DNA of 64,000 nt from Paenibacillus glycinis. Lineage in GTDB: Bacteria > Bacillota > Bacilli > Paenibacillales > Paenibacillaceae. How positions within the stretch are numbered: position 1 is the first letter of the stretch; every line of letters begins with the position of its first letter. A program made the position numbers and the translations under genes. Location of the stretch: NCBI RefSeq assembly GCF_009909185.1, contig NZ_JAAAMV010000010.1, forward strand, positions 62,001-126,000, given 5' to 3'. Below the pieces are notes generated by a model that worked only from the letters and a program-made list of their open reading frames with translations, did not search any database and was not told where the DNA came from. Below, piece after piece: positions 35,070 to 43,589 of this stretch.

Positions 35070-35090
35070 GTCGCTGAAAAGCTATCCATA

Positions 35091-35119
35091 ATTATAGGTT
35101 CTTCATCCGTCTAACGTCA
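35091..35119 (-). promoter_or_regulatory. Strong sigma-A promoter of eutABC
   Basis: On the minus strand a -35 TTGACG and a perfect -10 TATAAT are separated by 17 bases. Transcription should begin about 120 bases before the eutA GTG. Confidence 0.75.
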
Positions 35120-35160
35120 ATCAAGGCAAGGGGACCTGGCGTCGTCGGAGTCCGGATGGC

Positions 35161-35188
35161 AAAAACCCTCCACCTATACGGTGGAGGG
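35161..35188 (-). terminator. Terminator of the GH87 gene
   Basis: CCCTCCACC and GGTGGAGGG form a perfect nine-base stem, followed on the minus strand by TTTTT. It lies about 24 bases after the GH87 stop. Confidence 0.88.
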
Positions 35189-35211
35189 GACGCTGCAATA
35201 ACCGTGCAACC

Positions 35212-38200
35212 TTACCAGTTGTTGCCCGATACGCGGATGACGTTGAAGCCGGGGCTCTTGCTCTCCCCGTAGATCTTCGCGACGCCCGGATTGTTCACGA
35301 CGACGTTGGTGAAGCTCGCCGCGCCGACGACCGGTCCTTGCCCGTCTTCGGCCTCGGCCACGAGCTTGATGCCGTAGCGGGACGGGTTATTGATGGTGAT
35401 GTTCTCCAGGCGGACGTTCTGCATCGGCAGATTTTCCGGCGATTTGGACTGGAACATGAGTCCGAAGTAAACCGGATTGTTGATGTCGACGTTCTTGACG
35501 AGGATATTCTTGAAGCTCCGGTCCCCGCCGAAGAACCAGATCGCGCCGAAGTTCTGGTAGTCGTTGATCTTGTCGTCCGCGCCGACGCTGGTCCAGAAGT
35601 CGCCGCCCGTGCGGTCCAGGGTGACCCCGTCGATGACGGTATCCTGATCGCCGAAGCCGAGGGTGTTGTACCCGAAGCTCAAGCTGCTGATGGTGACGCC
35701 CGGATAGGTGAGCGTATCGGCGCCGTACAGGTTCTGGAACAGGTTGCCTTGGCCGCCGTAGACGGCGAAGGCGGCCGCGCGCCGGACGTTGGTCGCGGTG
35801 AGATTCGTGTACTGGTTGCCCACGTTGTAGGAGCCGCCGGCGTCGATCGCGCTGAACGACGCGAACGAATCGTCGCCCGTGGCGCGGGCGTAGTTGTTGT
35901 CGATGACGTTGTACGACGAACCGTTCGTCATGTTGATGCCGTCCGCGAACATGTTCTTGATGCGATTATTATGGAACGTATTATAGGAAGAGTTCACGCC
36001 CCAGTAGAGGCAGACGAAATGCTCGGCCCAGACGTTCTCGACGGTGACGTTCTGCATGCCGTTGCCGTCGATGAACTTGCCGGGCCCGTCGACCCGGTAG
36101 ACGTAGTTGCCCCAGGCGGACAGATTCTTGATGGTGGAGCCGTTGGCGGCCGAGCTGATATTGAACCCGACGTCGGTATTGGCCTGATCCTGAGGCGCCG
36201 TGAGCTTGGTATACCATGGACCCGCGCCGATGATCTCGGTCGCCCGTCCGTACAGGAAGATCTTCGAGTTGATCGCCCACTCGCCCGCCGGGATGAAGAT
36301 CCCTTTCTTGGACGAATCCTGCCTGAATTCCGTCAAAGCCTGCTCGATCGACTTGCTGCTCGATACCTGCACGTACTTGCCCGGGTCCGGATTGGAAGCA
36401 GGAGGGGCGACGTTCTCCGTCTCGATCATGTCCACGTAGATCCAGGACACGTCTCCCGCGTCCTTCTGGATTTTGATCTTGGTGCCGGCCGGATAGACCT
36501 GATCCAGCATCAGCTGGGCATCCTCGTAGAGCCAGTAAGCCTTGGAGCCGGAGTTGTCGTAGCCGAGCCGTCCCAAGGTGCTCGGCGTCGCGTACAGGTA
36601 GGAGAACTTCGACGTCACGTTGAAATTGCCTTTGTCCACGCCGTTGGCATAGATGCTGACCGTCCCGTTGGTGTTCTCCGCCACGGCGTTCCGCAGGACG
36701 AACGCGTTGGCCGGCGAGGTGAGCGTGAACTCGACGTATTCCCCGGCAGCGTCCAGGTAAACGGCCGAACGTCCGGATGCTTCCCCGGCGAAGTCGCCCG
36801 GCGTAAAGTTCGGCGCCAGCTTGGTGCCGCTCGTCGCGTTCCCGGAAGACTCGGCCTCCAGGATCGTGAACGGCATGTTCGCGCCGCGGCCGGCATACAG
36901 GCTGGCCGTGCCGACATTGTTCGCTTGCTTGGCGGCGATTTCGTTGGCATCCGCCGCTACGGTCGTCGTGACCGCGTAGCTGCCGTTGACGGCCGTCCAC
37001 GTGCCGCTGAGCGCGACGTTCGCCGACGCTCCGGCGGCCAAGGCGCCGCTGTAGGAGCCGGTAAAGGTCTGGATCGTGGCGCCCGAACCGTTCTTCAGTA
37101 CGACCGTGATCCCATGGGAACCGGCGGACGTGGCGACATTGCCTTGGTTCTTGAGGTTCACGGCGAAGGAGACGGCATTGCCGGCGCTTGGATTGCCGGG
37201 CGTCCACGACGTCGCGGCGATCAAGTCGGCGCTTTGCACCTGACCGACGGCGAGCGGGGACGACGCGCCGAAGCTGTTGTTGCCGTTATCGGTCTCGATG
37301 ACGGCGTTGCTTTCGTCCACCTTGGCGGTGACGGCATAGGAGCCGGCTTCCTTCGCGCCGATGTTCGCGGATACGACGGCCGAAGCGCCCGGGGCAAGCG
37401 CGCCGACCGGAGCCGTGCCGGCCAGGGTACTGCCCAGATAGAAATTCACGTTCGTTGCCGGGGAAGCCAGGGAGCCGGCGTTCTGCACGGTGGCGCTGAG
37501 CGTAATGGCGCTGGTCTCGATCGGCGAGGCCGGCGACCAGGTCAGACCGGTTATGGTGAGATCCGGATTCGGCGACGGGGTGCCGAGGAGCTGGAATTCG
37601 GCGACCTGCCCGCCCGGCGCGCCGGTATTGGCGGTGAAGCGAAGCTGCACGCTGCTCGCCGTCGCGTTCACCGGAATGGTCACCGTGTTCTGCGAGGCCG
37701 GGTTGAACGTATAGGATGCGGCGGAGACCAAGTTCGCGAAGGACGTGGCGTTCTGGTCATGTCCCAGCACCTGGATCGTCTGCGAACGGGTTGCCCAAGC
37801 GCTGGCCGGGTTCAGCTTGAGCACGACCGACGTCACGGCGGCATTCGCGCCCAAGTCCACGGTGAGCGTGCTCGGCTGGCCGCCGCCTTCCCAGTAGGTG
37901 CCCGTATCGTTGTCGTTGGCATTCGCCGCGACGAAGGTAAAGGTCGAGGAGGAGGCCGTGATCGGTTTGCCGACGGCCAGGTTCGCGTCGTTGCCGCCGC
38001 CCGAGCCGGTCCGCGTCACGGTATTGCTCGGCACTGATGCGTTGCCGGCGGCGTCCTTCGCAACCACGTAGTAGGCGACCGTCGCGTTCGCGGGCTGGGT
38101 GTCCGCGTAGACGAGCGTCGATCCGCCGACGCTGCCGCGGAGCTGATTGTTCGCGTAAACGTCGTAGCCGGCAACGCCGACGTTATCGGCGGAGGCGTTC

Positions 38201-39192
38201 CAGGCCAGCTGGATGGTGCCGGAAGCGGGCTGGGTGAAGCTCAGGTTGGACGGGGCCGTGGGCGACTGCGTATCCGAGGAGCCGCCCGCGACGAGGTTGA
38301 TCCAGTTCACGTTGAAATCGTAGCCGCTGGCATAAAGGCGCAGCGTCTGCGTGCCGGCGGCAAGCGTCACGTTCGCCGTGACGGTCTGCCAGGTTTGCCA
38401 GCCGCCGGTATTCGGGATCGCCGTGGTAGCCAGCGTTGCCGAGCCGGATTGCAGCTGGAGCTGCCCCGAGGCGCCGTTGCTCGCGACCCGGTATTCGACC
38501 GTGTAAGCGCCCGCGGTCTGCACGTTGACGCTGTAATCCATCCAGTCGCCGACATTGATCCAGCCGACGTTGAGGCCGCCCCCGGCGTCGCTCGTCGTCT
38601 CGGTCTGGATGCCGTTCATCGCGCTGTAGCTCTCCGCTTCGATCTTGCCCGGAACGGTTTGCGGCCCGGCTTGGGCGGCGCCGTAAACCTCAAGCTCGGA
38701 GACCTGGGCCGCCGACCATGCCGTGTTGGCGGTTACTTGGACGCGCACGTAGCGCGCGCTGGCGGCGGTGAAGTTGATCGTTGCCGTATTCGCGCTGCTT
38801 GGATTGAAAGCGTAGCTGGCCGATGCCTTCAGATCGGCGAAGGCCGTGCCGTTCGCGCTGCCTTGAACGGACAGCGTCTGCGAACGGCTGCCCCATCCGG
38901 CCGGCAGCTTGAGCACGACTTGGTCGATCGGGACGGCGCTGCCGAGATCGACTTGAATCCATTGCGGGAAAGCGTTGTTCGTGCTCTCCCAGTAGGTGCT
39001 TGGGTTGCCGTCCGTTGCGTTGGCGGCGACGTAGACGTCGGCGTAGCCGGACGCCGTGACGGGTTTTCCCGCCGCCAGGTTCGGCCCTCCGGCCGCGGAG
39101 GCGACGGCGGGCCATTGCGCGGAAGCGAGAAACGTTCCCGCGGCCAAGGTGAGGAGACAGATCCAGGCGACGAGTCGCCGGCGGTTGTTCAT
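35212..39192 (-). CDS. Secreted multimodular GH87 alpha-1,3-glucanase (mutanase type)
   Basis: The ~1,326-residue protein has a signal peptide ending ASA, then in order: an F5/8 type C domain, a CBM6-like domain (PGKIEAESYSAMNG), a fibronectin type III domain, a second F5/8 type C domain, two CARDB-type Ig-like domains, another carbohydrate-binding-like module, and a C-terminal beta-helix of about 380 residues. The beta-helix has FADGINMTNGS (Asp near 1084) and, 23-24 residues later, the pair in TGDDSF (about 1107-1108). This spacing equals the three catalytic aspartates of characterised Paenibacillus GH87 enzymes. It should cut alpha-1,3-glucan of fungal walls or dental plaque-type polymers outside the cell. 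ATG 39192 is chosen for its distance from GGGAG; ATG 39201 touches it. Confidence 0.85.
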   Translation of the reverse strand: MNNRRRLVAWICLLTLAAGTFLASAQWPAVASAAGGPNLAAGKPVTASGYADVYVAANATDGNPSTYWESTNNAFPQWIQVDLGSAVPIDQVVLKLPAGWGSRSQTLSVQGSANGTAFADLKASASYAFNPSSANTATINFTAASARYVRVQVTANTAWSAAQVSELEVYGAAQAGPQTVPGKIEAESYSAMNGIQTETTSDAGGGLNVGWINVGDWMDYSVNVQTAGAYTVEYRVASNGASGQLQLQSGSATLATTAIPNTGGWQTWQTVTANVTLAAGTQTLRLYASGYDFNVNWINLVAGGSSDTQSPTAPSNLSFTQPASGTIQLAWNASADNVGVAGYDVYANNQLRGSVGGSTLVYADTQPANATVAYYVVAKDAAGNASVPSNTVTRTGSGGGNDANLAVGKPITASSSTFTFVAANANDNDTGTYWEGGGQPSTLTVDLGANAAVTSVVLKLNPASAWATRSQTIQVLGHDQNATSFANLVSAASYTFNPASQNTVTIPVNATASSVQLRFTANTGAPGGQVAEFQLLGTPSPNPDLTITGLTWSPASPIETSAITLSATVQNAGSLASPATNVNFYLGSTLAGTAPVGALAPGASAVVSANIGAKEAGSYAVTAKVDESNAVIETDNGNNSFGASSPLAVGQVQSADLIAATSWTPGNPSAGNAVSFAVNLKNQGNVATSAGSHGITVVLKNGSGATIQTFTGSYSGALAAGASANVALSGTWTAVNGSYAVTTTVAADANEIAAKQANNVGTASLYAGRGANMPFTILEAESSGNATSGTKLAPNFTPGDFAGEASGRSAVYLDAAGEYVEFTLTSPANAFVLRNAVAENTNGTVSIYANGVDKGNFNVTSKFSYLYATPSTLGRLGYDNSGSKAYWLYEDAQLMLDQVYPAGTKIKIQKDAGDVSWIYVDMIETENVAPPASNPDPGKYVQVSSSKSIEQALTEFRQDSSKKGIFIPAGEWAINSKIFLYGRATEIIGAGPWYTKLTAPQDQANTDVGFNISSAANGSTIKNLSAWGNYVYRVDGPGKFIDGNGMQNVTVENVWAEHFVCLYWGVNSSYNTFHNNRIKNMFADGINMTNGSSYNVIDNNYARATGDDSFASFSAIDAGGSYNVGNQYTNLTATNVRRAAAFAVYGGQGNLFQNLYGADTLTYPGVTISSLSFGYNTLGFGDQDTVIDGVTLDRTGGDFWTSVGADDKINDYQNFGAIWFFGGDRSFKNILVKNVDINNPVYFGLMFQSKSPENLPMQNVRLENITINNPSRYGIKLVAEAEDGQGPVVGAASFTNVVVNNPGVAKIYGESKSPGFNVIRVSGNNW

Positions 39193-39595
39193 GAATGTCA
39201 TGCTCCCTTCAATTTTAAAATGCAGGGTAATGGCGAGCGATTGCGGCGTGTGACTTCTTCCTTTCTGGCTTTTTCTGGGTTTTACGGCGATGTAAGCGCA
39301 AACATTGAGCGAGGCGCCCCTCCTTCCTTTGCAGAGGTTATTTATGGATGCATTGTGATCATATGGCAGAACGAACCTCGGTTGAAGGAGTAATTCTATG
39401 GATATCATGTGCGGGATTATGATATGCCGTCAGGAGACGCGGCGGGGGGAATGACGTGCGCGGCAGATCGCTATACGGAGACAAGATATCGGTTGAATAA
39501 AGCCGCATAATTCCTCGTGCCCTCATCGCATAATAAGAATTGGCGCGGGCTTCATTAAAATTTTACATACGCGTAAGGACTTTAAGCATCAGCCA
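39193..39595. promoter_or_regulatory. Divergent upstream region of the GH87 gene with a cre-like site
   Basis: TGTAAGCGCAAACA at 39291-39304 matches the catabolite-response consensus TGWAANCGNTNWCA except at one position, about 100 bases before the GH87 start. ATATCAT/ATGATAT (39402-39425) is a weak inverted repeat. No gene is seen here. Catabolite repression of the glucanase is a reasonable inference. Confidence 0.5.
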
Positions 39596-39604
39596 TGCTA
39601 TAAT
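39596..39604 (+). promoter_or_regulatory. Extended -10 promoter for the dehydrogenase gene
   Basis: TGCTATAAT is a perfect extended -10 hexamer, about 120 bases before the TTG start. The -35 region is not recognisable, as usual for extended -10 promoters. Confidence 0.6.
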
Positions 39605-39626
39605 CCGATGTGTTATATACATGACA

Positions 39627-39638
39627 TGTTAGCTAACA
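39627..39638. promoter_or_regulatory. Palindromic operator TGTTAGCTAACA
   Basis: The 12-base perfect palindrome lies about 25 bases after the -10, where a bound repressor would block transcription. A related palindrome, CTAACCGGTTAG, follows the gene at 40753-40764. Confidence 0.45.
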
Positions 39639-39725
39639 CAATTTGTTTGTCTTTCGATTGTATCGGTGATTCGGAGGGTTCACCTCGCAGATGAGCAGTC
39701 ATGACAACGAGAAAAGAGGGATACC

Positions 39726-40688
39726 TTGCCAAGCAAAGCTAGAAAAGTGGCCATCGTCGGCATCGGAGCCGTCGGAGCCAGCTGCGCGTATGCGCTGGTC
39801 AACCAATCGGTCTGCGACGAGATTGTTCTTATCGGCCGCTCGACCAAGAAAATTCATGCCCATGCGCTGGATCTGTCCCACTGCATGGACTTCACGCATA
39901 GCCGAACGAAAGTCAGCGCCGGCACCTACGCGGACTGCCGGGATGCCGACATCGTGATCTTATGCGCGGGCGTGCTTACGATGCCGGGCGGCAATCGCCT
40001 CGATCTGGCCGCCAGCTCGTTCGAGATTTACTCGAAAATGATCCCCCGCATCGTCGACGCTGGCTTCGGCGGCGTGTTTCTTGTCGCGGCCAACCCTGTC
40101 GACGTCGTGACAAGCATCGTGCTGGAGCGATCCGGATTTCCGCGATCGCGCGTTATCGGGACGGGCACGTCGATCGACACGGCGCGGCTCAAGACGCTCC
40201 TGGCGGAGCACTTGCCGGTCGATCCGCGCAGCATTAACGGCTACGTGCTTGGCGAACACGGACAGTCGCAATTTCCGGCTTGGTCGCACGTGACGATCGG
40301 CGGCAAACCGATACTCGATATTCTCGCCCAGCACGGCGACCGGTTCGGGAAATTGAACCTCGACGAGATCGCCCTTCAGACGCGCGACGCCGGGTGGGAG
40401 ATTCTGCAGGCCAAAGGAGCGACGACCTTCGGCATCGCCAGCGCGCTGGCCGCGATCGTTCGCTCGATTTTGAACGACGACCAGAAGATCGTCGCCGTGT
40501 CGGCCTTTCTCGAAGGGGAATACGGCGAGACCGGCGTCTGCGCGGGCGTTCCCGCCATTCTGACGCGCGAGGGAATCTCCGAGCTCGTGGAACTGAACTT
40601 GACGCCGGAGGAGCGCCGCAAATTCGCCGATTCGTGCGCGGTCATTCGCGATGCGGTGGCGGCCCTGTCAATCGGAGCGAAGGGGTAA
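39726..40688 (+). CDS. ldh: L-lactate dehydrogenase-family 2-hydroxyacid dehydrogenase
   Basis: The 320-residue enzyme has an N-terminal NAD-binding motif GIGAVGASCAYAL, the Asp168/Arg171 pair in GTSIDTARLKTL, and the catalytic His195 in GEHGQSQFPAWSH. It should reduce a 2-keto acid such as pyruvate with NADH. The active-site loop reads AGVLTMPGGNRLDL, where lactate dehydrogenases usually have NQKPGETRLDL. The substrate-recognition Gln102 is therefore Thr, so preference may differ from lactate. TTG 39726 follows AGAGGG; no ATG exists nearby. It stands alone between a palindromic operator and a strong terminator. Confidence 0.82.
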   Translation: MPSKARKVAIVGIGAVGASCAYALVNQSVCDEIVLIGRSTKKIHAHALDLSHCMDFTHSRTKVSAGTYADCRDADIVILCAGVLTMPGGNRLDLAASSFEIYSKMIPRIVDAGFGGVFLVAANPVDVVTSIVLERSGFPRSRVIGTGTSIDTARLKTLLAEHLPVDPRSINGYVLGEHGQSQFPAWSHVTIGGKPILDILAQHGDRFGKLNLDEIALQTRDAGWEILQAKGATTFGIASALAAIVRSILNDDQKIVAVSAFLEGEYGETGVCAGVPAILTREGISELVELNLTPEERRKFADSCAVIRDAVAALSIGAKG

Positions 40689-40752
40689 TGCCGGCAGCGG
40701 CCCCGGCATTTTCGCGCGACTTGCGGCATCATGCGGTTGCTAATTGCAATAA

Positions 40753-40764
40753 CTAACCGGTTAG
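40753..40764. promoter_or_regulatory. Palindrome CTAACCGGTTAG after the dehydrogenase gene
   Basis: This 12-base perfect palindrome has the GTTAG/CTAAC half-sites of the palindrome upstream of the gene, in the opposite order. It may be a second repressor site; the evidence is slight. Confidence 0.3.
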
Positions 40765-40806
40765 CTATAACAGGGTCGTTCTATCCGCACTAACCTGGCC
40801 TTGACA

Positions 40807-40848
40807 GGCGCCATCGAGGAGCAATTGCTCCTCGATGGCGCCTTTTTT
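40807..40848 (+). terminator. 36-base perfect palindrome terminator
   Basis: GGCGCCATCGAGGAGCAA and its exact reverse complement TTGCTCCTCGATGGCGCC meet without a spacer and are followed by six T. It ends the dehydrogenase transcript. The remaining 150 bases up to the TetR-type stop show nothing. Confidence 0.92.
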
Positions 40849-40997
40849 GCATTAAGCCGAAACGGAATGCGAGGCTCCAAGCGCCTATTTTCCGGCATGA
40901 ATCTCCGGTCCTCGGGGAACGGCCGCGCATGCGTCCTCTGCGTCTTCCCCGGACTTGCGGAAGTTCGTCATGACGCGCGCTTTGTTCGGAGAACGGT

Positions 40998-41597
40998 TTA
41001 TTCCGAACCGCCCGTTTGGTGCAAACGAAACAGCAGCGAAAGCTGCTTGGCGAGATAATGCGGCGTGTACGGCATGCCGCTGCGCAGCCAGCAGACGATC
41101 GTGCCGATGAAGGCGGAGGAGCCGTACCAGATGGCGATATCGGTCGGCACGGCGATTGCCGAATTGGCCAAAGCAGCATCGCGTTTCTCGGCCCTGCTGG
41201 TGATGAGCTCGACCATCAGCTTCATCAGGCGATCGGTGAAGACCGGGATGCTTTTCGAAGCGAGCAGCACCGTGTAAAATTTCGCGTTGGCCGCGATATG
41301 CTCCAGGATTTTGATCAAGGTGGACCAATCGGCGTCGCCGGACCGGGACTGCTTCGGGATATCCCGCAAGATCGCCCGAATTTCCTGGATCATGTCGTCC
41401 GCGATCCGTTCCATCATATCCGGGATATCCCGGTAATGCAGATAGAAGGTGACGCGATTGATGGTCGCGCGCTCGGCAATCCGGTTGACGGTGATTTTCT
41501 CGAGCTCCGTCTCCTCGAGCAGATCGATAAACGCATCGCGAATCAATTGGCGCGTGCGGATGACGCGCGGGTCCGTCCGCGGCGATGATGTGGACAT
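40998..41597 (-). CDS. TetR/AcrR-family transcriptional regulator
   Basis: The 199-residue regulator has an N-terminal helix-turn-helix (TRQLIRDAFIDLLEETELEK then ITVNRIAERATINRVTFYLHY) and a C-terminal domain of the TetR_C_8-like type ending WLRSGMPYTPHYLAKQLSLL. ATG 41597 has GGAATGGAG upstream. It diverges from a DHA2 exporter and probably represses it until a drug binds. A palindrome AACAC-T-GTGTT lies between the two genes. Confidence 0.86.
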   Translation of the reverse strand: MSTSSPRTDPRVIRTRQLIRDAFIDLLEETELEKITVNRIAERATINRVTFYLHYRDIPDMMERIADDMIQEIRAILRDIPKQSRSGDADWSTLIKILEHIAANAKFYTVLLASKSIPVFTDRLMKLMVELITSRAEKRDAALANSAIAVPTDIAIWYGSSAFIGTIVCWLRSGMPYTPHYLAKQLSLLFRLHQTGGSE

Positions 41598-41775
41598 GTT
41601 TCTCCATTCCTTTCCCCGATAGGCGCTGCACGACAATTCCGGCCGCCGTGTAAAGGATGTTTCCCTTAGGCGACGGAAGCGCGGCAAACGTCAATTAATC
41701 AACATTTTCCGAAAAGCTGTTGCTTGTGGATTGGCAGGGCCTTGCTTATAATTTTCAACATTAAGTTCATTATAC

Positions 41776-41786
41776 AACACTGTGTT
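41776..41786. promoter_or_regulatory. Likely TetR-type operator
   Basis: AACAC, one central base, GTGTT form an 11-base inverted repeat in the AT-rich spacer between the TetR-type regulator and the exporter. Confidence 0.5.
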
Positions 41787-41836
41787 AATTAGTTGGGCGG
41801 AATAGTCGAGCAATAGATTAGAAAGGATTGAGCAAA

Positions 41837-43330
41837 ATGAGTGAACGATTAGCGTTTGACAGCGGCGCGATCAAGAAAGGTCCGCTGCTATTCGTCATGA
41901 TTCTGGGGGCGTTCATCGCCGTGCTGAATCAGACGATCATGAGCGTCGCCCTGCCCGAGCTCATGGTCGACTTCGAGATTGCGGCGTCCACCGCGCAATG
42001 GCTGACGACCGGCTACATGCTGGTGAACGGCGTGCTGATTCCGATCACCGCGTTCCTCATGCAGCGATTTACGACGCGGGAGCTGTTCCAGACGGCCATG
42101 TCGATCTTTCTCGGGGGGACCGTCGTATCGGCCGTGGCGCCGAACTTCGACATGCTGCTGGCCGGCCGTCTGATTCAAGCCGCCGGAGCGGGCATTATCA
42201 TGCCGCTGCTCATGAACGTCATCCTGACGGTGTTTCCTCCGAACAAGCGGGGAGCGGCCATGGGCATGGTCGGGTTCGCGATCATTTTCGCGCCCGCGAT
42301 CGGGCCGACGGTCGCCGGTTACGTCATGGAGCATTTCTCCTGGCGCACGATGTTCTACGGCATGATTCCGTTCGCGGTCATCGTTATCGCCTGCGCCTTT
42401 ATTTACCTGAAGAACGTCGCGGAACGGACGTATCCCAAGATCGATATCCTGGGCGTCGTCCTCTCGACGATCGGATTCGGGGTGCTGCTCTACGGCTTCA
42501 GCAGCGCCGGCAGCAAGGGCTGGTCGAGCGCCGAAGTGATCGTATCGCTCGCCGCGGGCTTGCTCGCCCTGATCTTGTTCACCGTAAGACAGCTGGCCTC
42601 GAAGAGCCCGCTGCTGGATCTTCGGGCCTTCAAATACGGCATGTTCTCCCTGACGACCATTATTAATATTGCGGTCACGATGGTCATGTATGCGGACATG
42701 ATGCTGCTTCCGCTGTATTTGCAAAACGCGCGCGGCTACACCGCCCTTGAATCCGGCCTGCTCATGCTGCCGGGCGCGCTCTTGATGGGCGTCATGATGC
42801 CGGTGACCGGAAGGCTGTTCGACCGGTTCGGCGCGAAATGGTTGTCGGTCATCGGCATGGCGATCACGATCGTGACGACGATCGGCTTCGTGAACCTGAC
42901 GGATTCCACCAGTTATACGTATCTGGTGCTCATGTCCACGGGGCGGCGCTTCGGGATGGCGATGTTCCTGATGCCGATCACGACGGCAGGCTTGAACCAA
43001 TTGCCCGCCAGGCTGAACGCGCACGGCACGGCCATCTCCAACACGATCAAGCAGGTGGCCGGCGCGATCGGCACCTCCTTGCTCGTCACGGTCATGACGA
43101 GCCGCACCAAGACGCATCTGACGGATATGATGGGTTCCGGCGGCGCGGGGGACACGCAGGAGCATATGGCCATGGAGGCATCGATCCTGGGCATCAACGA
43201 CGCGTACCTGGTCATCATCGGCATCGGGCTCGTCGGCCTGCTGCTCTCCTTCTTCATCAAGCGGGCAACGCCTGCCGAAGAAACCGAAGCTCCGCGCGTC
43301 GCCATGGATCGCAAGCAAATGACCGGCTGA
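41837..43330 (+). CDS. DHA2-family multidrug MFS transporter (LmrB/EmrB-like)
   Basis: The 497-residue protein has the length of a 14-helix DHA2 exporter. Helix 1 carries LNQTIMSVALPELMVDF, helix 4-5 the RLIQAAGAGIIMPLLM motif, and the antiporter motif is GPTVAGYVMEHFSWR. The ATG follows AAAGGA. It is divergent from a TetR-type regulator with an operator between, the classical arrangement for a drug-inducible efflux pump. It is distinct from the DHA2 protein at the start of the window. Confidence 0.9.
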   Translation: MSERLAFDSGAIKKGPLLFVMILGAFIAVLNQTIMSVALPELMVDFEIAASTAQWLTTGYMLVNGVLIPITAFLMQRFTTRELFQTAMSIFLGGTVVSAVAPNFDMLLAGRLIQAAGAGIIMPLLMNVILTVFPPNKRGAAMGMVGFAIIFAPAIGPTVAGYVMEHFSWRTMFYGMIPFAVIVIACAFIYLKNVAERTYPKIDILGVVLSTIGFGVLLYGFSSAGSKGWSSAEVIVSLAAGLLALILFTVRQLASKSPLLDLRAFKYGMFSLTTIINIAVTMVMYADMMLLPLYLQNARGYTALESGLLMLPGALLMGVMMPVTGRLFDRFGAKWLSVIGMAITIVTTIGFVNLTDSTSYTYLVLMSTGRRFGMAMFLMPITTAGLNQLPARLNAHGTAISNTIKQVAGAIGTSLLVTVMTSRTKTHLTDMMGSGGAGDTQEHMAMEASILGINDAYLVIIGIGLVGLLLSFFIKRATPAEETEAPRVAMDRKQMTG

Positions 43331-43398
43331 GCCGGAAGCGCCCGGCGCTTCCGCAGGCCGGAGCGTAAGTATGCCTGCGCGCAGGCACGGCATCTGCC

Positions 43399-43437
43399 AG
43401 AGCTTCTCCGGTCGTTCGGACGGAGAGGCTCTTTTTG
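43399..43437 (+). terminator. Terminator after the LmrB-like exporter
   Basis: AGAGC-TTCTCCG pairs with CGGAGAG-GCTCT and is followed by five T. Confidence 0.85.
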
Positions 43438-43589
43438 CGTGCAATGGCGCAATCGCCGATAAAACCCGGGATGCGCGGGGGCAACCCGAGGTTGCGCCGG
43501 GATTGCGGAGCGTGCAACCAACGTTCGCTTTACTTTTCGCGCGGGGTCTAACCATAATGGGAACAGATCGAGGAGAGGTGATTGCCGCC

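Noticed and set aside
34961-35089. A 43-codon N-terminal extension of EutA
   Set aside because: The frame is open, but its ATG lacks a ribosome site and the family begins at the GTG-encoded VEHWLTSVGIDIG start, which has an excellent site.
35338-38037. An open frame of about 900 codons on the plus strand opposite the GH87 gene
   Set aside because: It is a reverse-complement shadow of GC-rich codons. The translation is Arg/Gly/Val/Asp-rich without domains, and the minus strand has an intact modular enzyme.
40801-40806. TTGACA as a promoter -35 element before the TetR-type gene
   Set aside because: It sits at the foot of a 36-base terminator palindrome, has no -10 at the right distance, and points away from any downstream plus-strand gene start.
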